From contig CAWCPM010000017.1 in the NCBI GenBank assembly GCA_963797565.1, positions 1-64,000 of the forward strand: a stretch of 64,000 nucleotides of DNA. Direction: 5' to 3'. The notes under the pieces are model-generated. The model had not been told where the DNA came from, did not search any database, and saw nothing but the letters and a program-made list of their open reading frames with translations. Both the position numbers and the translations under genes were made by a program. This document shows positions 8,225 to 15,708 of the stretch, one piece after another; the stretch's first letter is position 1; every line of letters begins with the position of its first letter. This DNA is from JAICYJ01 sp963797565 (GTDB lineage: Bacteria > Actinomycetota > Thermoleophilia > Gaiellales > JAICJC01).

Positions 8225-9418
8225 TTACAGAACAGCACTGGAAAGGGGTGGTGCGTCGTTGGCGGTGATCAGCTCGGCACGGACAGCTGAGAGTTGCTCG
8301 GGCCGGTCGAGCAGGGCCACGGCCAGGAGGCGCCCGGCCGCGTCCCGGTAGTGAGCGACGAATCCCTCCACGGCTCCGTCCATGGTCGGCTCGAGCCGCG
8401 CGTCTATATGGCCGGCGACTTGAAGCCTGCGTCCGAACTGATCTGTCCAGAAGTAGGCGGGGACGGGTGCCGGCGGGGTCGTACCCACGATCGCGCACGC
8501 CACCGCACGCGCGCTCCAGGCAGCCGCGCTCCAGTGCTCGATGCGACTCACCGAGCCGTTCGCGCGCTGGGCCGCTGCCACGTCACCGCAGGCGAATACC
8601 CCGTCCGCGGACGTGTGCCCGCTCACATCGGTGATGATCCCGCGGTCGGCCGCGAGCGCCAGCGAGCCTTCGGCGATCTCGCTGTTGGGCAGGGATCCGA
8701 TGCCAACCAGCACGGCGTCGCAGTCGATACGCGAGCCGTCCTGCAGCTCCAGCGCAACCACGCGGCCGCTTTCACTCAGCACGCGCGCAATCGATGTGGC
8801 GAGCCGAAGGTCGACACCTGCGTCTCTTGCATTCTGTCCCATCAGCTGTCCGACCGCGCGGCCGAGCGTCGACAGGAAGGGCACCGGCGCCGGGTCGACC
8901 ACGCACACGTCGACTCCCAGCTTGAGCGCGGCCGATGCCGCTTCGAGGCCGACGAAGCCGGCACCTATCACCGCCAGCCGTCCGGCGCCGAGCAGCGAGT
9001 CACGCAGGTTCGCGGCATCGTCGGCGGTACGCAGGTAGTGGACGTTCGTGAGTCCCTCGAGGTCGGGGATGCGGCGGGCGCGGACGCCAGTCGCCAGCAC
9101 GAGACGCCCCCATCGCAGCTGATGGCCGCCGGCGGTAGCCCGGCGGGCGCCGACGTCGATCGAATCGACGGTCTCGCCGGTGCGCAGCTCGATGGCGTGC
9201 TCGCGCCAGTACGAGTCCGGCCGCAGCCCGATGGCAGAGACCGGGCACTCGCCGAGCAGCACCCGCTTCGACAGGGCGGGACGTTCGTACGGCCCATGCT
9301 GCTCGGCGCCGGCGACCACGATGCGGCCGTCGAAACCGGCCGCCCGCAGGCCCTCGGCCACTCTGGCGCCGCCCAGCCCGGCGCCTGCAATCAGCACGTC
9401 GGTGTGTTCGATGCTCAT
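8225..9418 (-). CDS. FAD-dependent ferredoxin reductase
   Basis: 397 residues of the pyridine-nucleotide:disulfide-oxidoreductase-like fold. FAD Rossmann motif DVLIAGAGLGGARVAEGL at the N-terminus, NAD(P) Rossmann motif LAVIGAGFVGLEAA near residue 145, and FACGDVAAA near 270. The length and C-terminal reductase domain match ferredoxin/rubredoxin reductases that pair with P450-type ferredoxins. The ATG at 9418 overlaps the ferredoxin stop as ATGA, so the two are expressed together. It should oxidise NAD(P)H and reduce the neighbouring ferredoxin. Confidence 0.93.
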   Translation of the reverse strand: MSIEHTDVLIAGAGLGGARVAEGLRAAGFDGRIVVAGAEQHGPYERPALSKRVLLGECPVSAIGLRPDSYWREHAIELRTGETVDSIDVGARRATAGGHQLRWGRLVLATGVRARRIPDLEGLTNVHYLRTADDAANLRDSLLGAGRLAVIGAGFVGLEAASAALKLGVDVCVVDPAPVPFLSTLGRAVGQLMGQNARDAGVDLRLATSIARVLSESGRVVALELQDGSRIDCDAVLVGIGSLPNSEIAEGSLALAADRGIITDVSGHTSADGVFACGDVAAAQRANGSVSRIEHWSAAAWSARAVACAIVGTTPPAPVPAYFWTDQFGRRLQVAGHIDARLEPTMDGAVEGFVAHYRDAAGRLLAVALLDRPEQLSAVRAELITANDAPPLSSAVL

Positions 9419-9624
9419 CGCAGCGCGTTCCCGTCGTCGTCGAGCACCGTGATCGCTCCCATCGGGCAGCCCTGGGCGGCCTCGAGCGCCGCACCGCGGT
9501 CGTCGGTCTCCGCGACCGCCGTGGCAACGCCGTCGTCGCCCATCGCAAACAGCTGGGGCGCGCTCTCTATGCAGGTGCCGAAGCCCGAGCAGGCGCTTCG
9601 GTCGATGATGATCTTGTAGGTCAT
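9415..9624 (-). CDS. [3Fe-4S]-type ferredoxin
   Basis: 69 residues. Three ligating cysteines are visible in the pattern C-x5-C … C-P (CSGFGTC near residue 12, GCPMGAI near 53), as in [3Fe-4S] ferredoxins of actinobacterial P450 systems, where one position of the usual four-Cys set is replaced. Strong ribosome-binding site GGAGG before ATG 9624. No P450 is encoded nearby; the flanking haem membrane proteins suggest it feeds a membrane electron path instead. Confidence 0.92.
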   Translation of the reverse strand: MTYKIIIDRSACSGFGTCIESAPQLFAMGDDGVATAVAETDDRGAALEAAQGCPMGAITVLDDDGNALR

Positions 9625-9662
9625 TGTTCCTCCGTTGATTCACGTTTGGGGTGGTCGGTTGG

Positions 9663-10226
9663 TTACGTGGGCGCAGGCTTGGTGCGGACTCGTGTGCGCG
9701 GGGTCAGGATGCGAACGAGCGTGAGCCAGAGCACCGGCCCCCCGGCGACGACCGCCAGGATCGGCCCGCCGATTCCGGCCAGATCGGTGCCTGCAGCCAG
9801 TGCGTGGCCGAGCGACAGCAGGAAGGCGGCGAAGCTCGCGTAGTGCAGGCGCCGCCATCCACGCTGGCCGATCCGCCGGCGCATCGGGAAGGACAGGGCC
9901 AGCATCAGGGTCAGCCAGCCGGCCACGACACCGGCGGCCACTGCCGCCGGGCGCCAGGGCGCCGCGAACGGCACCAGTACCGCGGCCGGGCCGAAGTGCA
10001 TCAGCGGATCGAGCAGCAGCGCGCCGACGTGGAGGCCGATCAGGCTCAGGCCCGTCCACGCAAGCGTGCGGTGCCAGCCGAGCAGCCGGCCCTGGAACTT
10101 CGGCCCCAGGAGCCGTGTGCTCATGCCCAGCCCGAGCCAGGTCGAGAGCGTCAGCACTCCGAAGGCGACCAGGCCGGCGGCTCGTGCGACCAGCCACGCT
10201 GTTGGTAGTCCGGTGGCGACGATCAT
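9663..10226 (-). CDS. Ferric-reductase-like transmembrane haem b protein (copy 2)
   Basis: 187 residues, about five helices. Candidate haem-ligating histidines: GWHRTLAWTGLSLIGLH and RRLHYASFAAFLLSLGHAL. It is a paralogue of the protein at 5904-6434 and likewise lacks a flavin or NAD domain. The start ATG overlaps the upstream apbE stop as ATGA; the ferredoxin gene follows after 38 bp. The direct link to ferredoxin makes it the best candidate entry point for electrons into the membrane (inference). Confidence 0.83.
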   Translation of the reverse strand: MIVATGLPTAWLVARAAGLVAFGVLTLSTWLGLGMSTRLLGPKFQGRLLGWHRTLAWTGLSLIGLHVGALLLDPLMHFGPAAVLVPFAAPWRPAAVAAGVVAGWLTLMLALSFPMRRRIGQRGWRRLHYASFAAFLLSLGHALAAGTDLAGIGGPILAVVAGGPVLWLTLVRILTPRTRVRTKPAPT

Positions 10227-11173
10227 GCTGCCTCGACCACCTCAGCGTTCCGCTCGACCAGCGGAATCCGGCCGCACGTGAACGGGTGATCGGTGGCAGG
10301 CACCACCAGTGCCGACAGGCCGGAATGCTGGTGGACATACGCCTGCGATTGCTCCACCGGCGTGATCGCGAGCGTGGTTGCGTGCACCTCGGCCTCTGCC
10401 GTGGTGGCAGCCACCACCGTCACACCGAGCGGACCTGGCGCCGCCGGCCGACCCGTGGCAGGGTCGATCAGGTGGTGCCGGGAACGGTCGGGGCCGAACC
10501 GGCGGCGGTCGCGGCCTGATGTGGCCACCCCGCCGCCGGTCAGCGCCAGCACGCCCAGCCGGCCACCCGGCGTGCGGGGATCGGCGATCGCGATCCGCCA
10601 GGCTCCATCAGGTGCCAGACCGTCGACGGCGATGTCTCCGCCGAGGTCGACGAGGGCACCCGGCATCCGGGGCCAGGTCGTGCGCATCGCGTCCAGGGCC
10701 GCCGTCGCAGACAGCCCCTTGCCGATCCCCCCGAGATCGATCTTGGTGCCGGGGGCGAGGCGAATCCTGCGCCCGACCGGATCAAGATCGATCGCCGCGC
10801 CCGCGCTCCAGCCGGCAAGGCTGCCGGCATCGCGCGGTTGCAGTTCCGCAAACGTGCGGTCGTAGCCGGCGGCGATCAGCGCCGGCAATACTGTTGGATC
10901 GAACCGGCCACCCGTGGTCTCGCGAGCCTCGACCGCGGCCTTCACGGCCCGGAACAGGCGCTCGTCGACCTCGACCCACGATCCGCTCGCCGCGTTCAGG
11001 TGGGACAGGCCGCTGCTCGCATCGAATCGTGATAGCGCCCGTTCGAGTGTGGTCAGCTCTGTCAGCGCTGCGCCGATCGCGCGGCGCGCCATGGCCGTGT
11101 CAGACGGCGCGGCGCTCACCACCAGTCCGCAGTCCGTCCCCATCGCGGTGAATGAGTGTCGAAGCAGCGACAT
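10223..11173 (-). CDS. apbE: FAD:protein FMN transferase, ApbE family (copy 2)
   Basis: 316 residues from the ATG at 11173, chosen for AGGAG 6 nt upstream and the family-typical N-terminus SFTAMGTDCGLVV. Motifs: RALSRFDASSGLSHLN, KIDLGGIGKGLSATAALDAM, VDLGGDIAV, VATSGRDRRRF, HHLIDPATGRPA. The same frame stays open to 11515 through the upstream gene, which would give a 430-residue anchored fusion; I think that is caused by a one-base shift in the upstream gene, because another frame there gives a natural tail and a TGATG overlap. Presumed function as for copy 1. Confidence 0.9.
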   Translation of the reverse strand: MSLLRHSFTAMGTDCGLVVSAAPSDTAMARRAIGAALTELTTLERALSRFDASSGLSHLNAASGSWVEVDERLFRAVKAAVEARETTGGRFDPTVLPALIAAGYDRTFAELQPRDAGSLAGWSAGAAIDLDPVGRRIRLAPGTKIDLGGIGKGLSATAALDAMRTTWPRMPGALVDLGGDIAVDGLAPDGAWRIAIADPRTPGGRLGVLALTGGGVATSGRDRRRFGPDRSRHHLIDPATGRPAAPGPLGVTVVAATTAEAEVHATTLAITPVEQSQAYVHQHSGLSALVVPATDHPFTCGRIPLVERNAEVVEAA

Positions 11174-11515
11174 CACGAGCTCCTCGTCACGGCTGCGACC
11201 GGGGCCGGGGCGGCGGGAGAGTCTGCCGACCGGCACGAAGTTGCCCTTGGCGTTCTTGACGTACACGACGGCGGAGCCCGTGCCACCAGTGGTGGTGGCA
11301 GCTGACTGGGTCGCAACGCCGGAACTGGACGTCGTGGCGTGCACCGTGGAGGGGGCTGTTGTGACGGGCACCAGCGCGCCGCTGGCGGTTCGCGCCATCA
11401 CGACCGGGGTGCCTGTGGCGGTGGGGGCGACCGTGCGCTGTTGGAACGCGAGCACGCCGAACACCGCGACGACGGCCACGGCCGCGCAGAGGGCGGCATA
11501 GAGGCGGCGGATCAT
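11173..11515 (-). pseudogene. Small exported Ala/Thr-rich protein of ApbE module 2, frameshifted
   Basis: Signal anchor (MIRRLYAALCAAVAVVAVFG), then a Thr/Ala-rich stretch with two similar segments, VVMARTASGALVPV and VVYVKNAKGNFVPV. Directly after FVPV (about 11226) the current frame becomes Arg/Pro-rich and runs into apbE. Moving by one base gives ADSPAAPAPVAAVTRSS and a TGA overlapping the apbE ATG, matching the tail and the overlap of the module 1 protein. The 343-nt length is one more than a multiple of three. Sequence error is the simplest explanation; a deliberate anchored-ApbE fusion is a less likely alternative. Confidence 0.6.
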
Positions 11516-11709
11516 GACCCGTCACCTGCTTCCTGCTCGTACGCGACCGGAGCAGCGGCGTGCGTCGCTGCGACCACGTAGGCGGGCACCGGCGTCGAGT
11601 GCACGCTTGGCGGGCGTGCGGCGAGCTCCACGGCGGCCACGCCGCCGGCCATCGTCACGGCGCTGAGCGCCGCTGACAGGATGAGGATGTGGGACTTCTT
11701 GCTGACCAT
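11512..11709 (-). CDS. Small exported protein leading the redox operon
   Basis: 65 residues: signal peptide or anchor (ILILSAALSAVTMAGGVAAVEL) and a short Ala/Pro/His tail. AAGGAG precedes the ATG at 11709 and the stop overlaps the next start (ATGA). First gene of the minus-strand array that runs to 5904. No known domain. The promoter should lie in 11710-11848, shared with the divergent two-component system. Confidence 0.65.
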   Translation of the reverse strand: MVSKKSHILILSAALSAVTMAGGVAAVELAARPPSVHSTPVPAYVVAATHAAAPVAYEQEAGDGS

Positions 11710-11848
11710 CGTGGGTTCTCCTTGGAATCGAAACTTCGAGACCCACCGTAGGACACGCCTTCAAGGCTGCGGCCAGGGGCGATCAAGCGCTTGTCTCAGG
11801 TTTGGTAAGGGTTCGGGAAGGACGCCGGGCGAGGACTATGGTTGGCCC

Positions 11849-12529
11849 GTGAACGCGCATCCCCAGCAGGTATTGGTGGTCGAGGACGACGCTGCGATCG
11901 CCCGCCTGATCGAGGTCGAGCTGATCGAGGCCGGCTACCGGGTGACGCTCGCCGGCACCGGTTCGGACGGTCTCGCGGCACTGGAGCGCGAGCACCCCGA
12001 CCTGGTGATCCTCGACGTGCGCCTGCCCGACATCGACGGACTGGCCGTGTGCCGGTCGGCCAGGCGCTCCGGCTTCCGCACGCCGATCCTGATGCTGACC
12101 GCGCTCGACCGCGTCGGCGATCGCGTGATCGGGTTGGACGCCGGTGCTGACGACTACCTGGCGAAGCCGTTCGCCGTCGAGGAGTTGTTGGCCCGGTTGC
12201 GTGCGCTCACCCGCCGCGTCACGGAGCCGGGACCGGCGCTCGAGGTCGGGCCCGTCCGCCTTGACACCGAGCGGCGCGAGGTGGACCTGGACGGCCGGCC
12301 GGTCGAGCTGACGGCGCGCGAGTTCGAGCTGCTCGCGTTCCTCATGCATGCCCCTGGGCGCGTTTTCACCCGCGAGCAGATCTACGAGGGGGTTTGGGGC
12401 TACTCCTACCTGGGTGACTCGAAGGTGATCGACTTCTTCGTCTCGTCGCTTCGCAAGAAGCTGGGCGGCGGCGCCAACGGCTCGCTGATTCGCACGGTCA
12501 GGGGCGTCGGGTACACCATCAAGCCATGA
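11849..12529 (+). CDS. OmpR-family response regulator
   Basis: 226 residues: receiver domain (VLVVEDDAAIARL; phosphoacceptor Asp about 56 in VILDVRLPDIDGL; KPFAVEELLARLRAL) and a winged-helix DNA-binding domain (LTAREFELLAFL…FTREQIYEGVWGY…IRTVRGVGYTIKP). GTG 11849 is chosen because the receiver core begins immediately; ribosome-binding site weak. It overlaps the kinase gene by ATGA and is divergent from the redox operon, its likely target. Confidence 0.93.
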   Translation: MNAHPQQVLVVEDDAAIARLIEVELIEAGYRVTLAGTGSDGLAALEREHPDLVILDVRLPDIDGLAVCRSARRSGFRTPILMLTALDRVGDRVIGLDAGADDYLAKPFAVEELLARLRALTRRVTEPGPALEVGPVRLDTERREVDLDGRPVELTAREFELLAFLMHAPGRVFTREQIYEGVWGYSYLGDSKVIDFFVSSLRKKLGGGANGSLIRTVRGVGYTIKP

Positions 12530-13824
12530 GTTTCAAAACCCGGCTGACGCTGCTGTTCGTGGTCGCGATGACTGCGCTTGTGGCCGCCACCTCCGTTGCC
12601 ACCTATCTGGTCGTGCGATCGAGCCTGGAGTCGAGCGCTCGCAAGAGCGCCCTATCGCTGGCCAAGAGCGTCGCTTCGATCGAGGACCCGCAGGAAGCCT
12701 CGCTCGACCGCCTCGCCGGGCCGGGTGCACGGATATGGCTGACCGACGCCTCCGGGCGGGTGGTCGCCCAGAGCTTCTCGACCGGCGGGAGCGATAGCTC
12801 GGCCGTCGAGATCGGCGACTCGATCGCCCGTGCGCCGGGCGGATCCACGTCGGCGCGATGGCCGCGACCGGACGGCGGCAATGCGTACGTGCTGCTCGCC
12901 AACGATGCGATCGACTCCAGCCTCTCGACGCTGTTATCGACGCTGCTCGCGGTCGGAGCGGCCATGATCGCCGCGTCCGCGGTGGTGGGAGCGTTGCTGG
13001 CGGGCGGTGCGCTGCGGCCGATCGAGCGGATGCGCCGGCAGGCGGACGCCATTCCCGGTGATGCGCTGGATCGCCGGCTGAGCGAGGGCTCACCCGATGA
13101 GCTGGGCAGGCTGGCCGCTGCGTTCAACCGCCTGCTCGCCCGCGCCGAGCGGGCGACCGAGGAGCAACAAAGGTTCGTGGCGGACGCATCGCACGAGCTG
13201 CGAACCCCGGTCACCGCTCTGCAAGGACACGCCCGCATCGTTGCGCGGGCCGCTGAGCGCGGCGATCTCGAGCAGGTGCGCGAGTCTGCGGGCATCGTCT
13301 CGACGGAAAGCGAGCGCCTGGCCCGGACGCTGACGGAGCTGCTCTCGCTGGCCGAGGCGGAACGTTCGGAGCGCGTGACGGAGCGTGTCCGGCTGGACGA
13401 GGTCGTTCGTGAGGCCTGCGATGAGCTGCGCTTCGTGCACGGGGGCCGGGTGATCGAGGCCGACCTTGCAGCGGCGTCGGTGTTGGGAGACGCCGGCCGC
13501 CTCGGCGAGCTGGTGAGGATACTGATCGACAACGCGATCAAGTACAGCCCGGCCGAGCAGCCGGTATTGGTGACGGTCACCAACGCGTCAAACCTGCCCG
13601 TGTTGAGCGTCCGCGATCACGGTACCGGCCTGTCGGATACGGACAGCGAGCACGCTTTCGACCGCTTCTACCGCGGCGGTGCGTCGCAGGACGTCCCGGG
13701 TAGCGGTATCGGCCTTTCGATCGCTCGCAGCATCGCCGTGCGGCACGGGGCGGTGCTTCGCCTCGCGAACGCACCCGGCGGCGGCGCGGTCTCGACGGTT
13801 GAGTTCGGTCCGAGCGTCACCTGA
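12526..13824 (+). CDS. Sensor histidine kinase
   Basis: 432 residues: helix 1 (about 8-30), a short outer sensor loop (about 31-135), helix 2 (about 140-165), HAMP (about 165-215), HisKA with DASHELRTPV (His about 223) and an HATPase domain (IDNAIKYS, VRDHGTGLS, GSGIGLSIA). Partner of the OmpR regulator upstream. The extracytoplasmic loop has no recognised domain. It presumably senses an envelope or redox state and controls the divergent flavin/haem operon (inference from gene order). Confidence 0.93.
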   Translation: MSFKTRLTLLFVVAMTALVAATSVATYLVVRSSLESSARKSALSLAKSVASIEDPQEASLDRLAGPGARIWLTDASGRVVAQSFSTGGSDSSAVEIGDSIARAPGGSTSARWPRPDGGNAYVLLANDAIDSSLSTLLSTLLAVGAAMIAASAVVGALLAGGALRPIERMRRQADAIPGDALDRRLSEGSPDELGRLAAAFNRLLARAERATEEQQRFVADASHELRTPVTALQGHARIVARAAERGDLEQVRESAGIVSTESERLARTLTELLSLAEAERSERVTERVRLDEVVREACDELRFVHGGRVIEADLAAASVLGDAGRLGELVRILIDNAIKYSPAEQPVLVTVTNASNLPVLSVRDHGTGLSDTDSEHAFDRFYRGGASQDVPGSGIGLSIARSIAVRHGAVLRLANAPGGGAVSTVEFGPSVT

Positions 13825-14326
13825 GCGGACGACGAGTGTGATGGAGCGGCCGCTCCATCACTCGCGATTCGAACGTGGTCATCTGCCTCCGCAGGCCAGT
13901 CTCGGCGTTCCAGCCCTAGAGCTGACACCCTGTCCAGCGGCGGCGACGCCGCGCGCCCGTCGATGGTGTGGTGCGACGTTGTGAACACGAAGTATGTGCG
14001 TGACGAGCTCGAGCCAGGCACCGCAGCATCAGGCTCACCGGCGAGCACGTCGCCGCGCCTCTTGCTCAGGTGTCAGGAGTACCAGTGGGCTCGATCGGTG
14101 TCGGAACCGGTTGTGAAAGTCCGTGGTAACACCCGCGTGGTCTGCGGAGAACTACGAATCGGGGAGCGGCAGCCGGGTGGTAGATTCGTGGAGCTGAGGA
14201 GCGACCGGAGGTCCATTAAGTGGCGAGTTGGCGAGGCAGGGGTGGTGGGATGCTCACTGCGGCCGTGCTGGATGTGCCGGACGCATGCCTGGGCGGCCAT
14301 GGAGCCGTGGGGAGGCGGCGATACCG
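13825..14326. other. Gap of about 500 bp without a recognised gene
   Basis: Between the kinase stop and the flavoprotein gene. It holds the 20-bp palindrome at 13840-13859. A 157-codon plus-strand frame starting at 13963 runs through but has no domain, odd composition and no ribosome-binding site, so it is not called. The promoter of the next gene presumably lies here. Confidence 0.5.
13840..13859. terminator. Perfect 20-bp palindrome after the kinase gene
   Basis: GATGGAGCGGCCGCTCCATC, 15 bp after the kinase stop. It can form an 8-bp stem with a GGCC tip, but no T-run follows. Probable transcription end or protein-binding palindrome. Confidence 0.4.
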
Positions 14327-15511
14327 ATGAGCGCCGATCAGCCACGCCACTCCTTCGATGTGGTGATCGCCGGCGGCGGTGTCGCGGCGCTGGAGGCGAC
14401 GCTCGCACTGCGCGATCTTGCGGGCGACCTGGTTGAGGTAACGCTGGTTTCCCCCACCGATCGGTTCACCTTCGCTCCGGCGTCGGTCGGTGTCCCGTTT
14501 GGGAAGTCGGTGGTCAGGCAGTTCGACCTGTTTCACATCGCTAACGATCTGGCTGTGCGGTTGGTGGTCGGCGCGGTGGCGGCTGTGGAGCCGGATCGCA
14601 AGCGCGTGATCCTTGCGGACGGCAGGCCGCTTGCCTACAGCGCGCTCTTGATCGCCAGCGGCGGAGCTGCGCGTGAGGCGATACCAGGCGCCGTTACGTT
14701 TCGCGGGCCGGCGGATGTCGATTCCGTGCGGACACTGCTGGGCGAGGTTGCGGACGGGAGCGTCGACCGGCTGCTGTTCGCGATGCCGGCCAGCCTGGGC
14801 TGGACACTGCCGCTATACGAACTCTGCCTGCTCACGGGCCGCTATCTGGTCGAGCACGACTACGTCCACTACTACGCCAACGGCAACCGGCGACGTACTC
14901 CGCCCCAGATCGGCCTGGTCACGCCGGAAGCGGCCCCGCTCGAAGCGTTTGGAGGCGAGGCCAGCGCCGCCGTGGTGGCGCTGCTCGACGAACTGGGAGT
15001 CATGTTCCATCCGGGCCAGACGCCTGTGCGCTTCCATGATGGCCGACTCGTGACGCTGCCCGGCGGCGGCCTGATGGCCGATCGGGTGGTTGCCATGCCA
15101 AGACTGGAAGGCACGCCGATCACGGGCATCACGGTCGACTCCGACGGCTTCATCCGCACCGATCGAAGCGGCCGGGTGGACAACCTGATCGACGTCTATG
15201 CGGCTGGCGATGCGACTGCGTTTCCCATCAAGCAGGGAGGCATCGCCGCACAGCAGGCGGTCGCCGCCGCACAGGCCATTGCGGCGGACGCCGGTGCCGA
15301 TGTCACGCCCGAGCCATTCGAACCCGTGCTGCGCGGGCTGCTCGTGACCGGCGCCGACGAGCGCTACATGCGTAGCGAGTTGGGGGGCGGCGCGGGACAG
15401 ACATCGTCGGTCGCCGAGCAGGCTCTGTGGTGGCCACCCGGGAAGCTGGCGGCGCACTATCTGACGCCCTACCTGGCCCGGCTCGCGCAAGACACAACTC
15501 AGGCGTTCTGA
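14327..15511 (+). CDS. NAD(P)/FAD-dependent oxidoreductase (NDH-2/SQR-like)
   Basis: 394 residues. N-terminal FAD motif FDVVIAGGGVAALEATLAL, VTLVSPTDRFTFAP as in SQR/NDH-2 proteins, and a C-terminal FAD-binding stretch VYAAGDATAFPIKQGGIAAQQA. The catalytic cysteines of sulfide:quinone oxidoreductases are not apparent, so quinone-reducing NADH dehydrogenase or another flavoprotein is as likely. ATG 14327 is chosen by GGAGG at 14311-14315 and the FAD motif close behind. It stands just before the cytochrome bd genes, consistent with feeding quinol to that oxidase. Confidence 0.85.
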   Translation: MSADQPRHSFDVVIAGGGVAALEATLALRDLAGDLVEVTLVSPTDRFTFAPASVGVPFGKSVVRQFDLFHIANDLAVRLVVGAVAAVEPDRKRVILADGRPLAYSALLIASGGAAREAIPGAVTFRGPADVDSVRTLLGEVADGSVDRLLFAMPASLGWTLPLYELCLLTGRYLVEHDYVHYYANGNRRRTPPQIGLVTPEAAPLEAFGGEASAAVVALLDELGVMFHPGQTPVRFHDGRLVTLPGGGLMADRVVAMPRLEGTPITGITVDSDGFIRTDRSGRVDNLIDVYAAGDATAFPIKQGGIAAQQAVAAAQAIAADAGADVTPEPFEPVLRGLLVTGADERYMRSELGGGAGQTSSVAEQALWWPPGKLAAHYLTPYLARLAQDTTQAF

Positions 15512-15708
15512 GGTTTCGTCGCACCGCCGGCATCCGGCTTGGAGCGCGGGCCCCGGCTCGAGGTCGGGGAGCGCGGCGTGAGCGTTGGGATCCTCGCGTT
15601 GACTGTCGCTTCGCGGTCTGGTCGGCGCGCGATACTCGACGCGAACGCGCGTTCATCGGAGGGCTTCGATTTCCGTTCATCCCGAGTCGAGGGTTTCGTG
15701 CGGTCTGG

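Noticed and set aside
10223..11515. 430-residue anchored ApbE as a genuine fusion
   Set aside because: The alternative frame gives a natural tail and the same start-stop overlap as the sister module, so a one-base indel explains it better.
13863..13875. GATTCGAAC resembling a tRNA T-arm on the minus strand
   Set aside because: No matching acceptor stem, anticodon arm or D-arm could be found around it.
13963..14436. 157-codon plus-strand frame in the gap after the kinase
   Set aside because: No ribosome-binding site or domain; runs into the well-supported flavoprotein gene in another frame.
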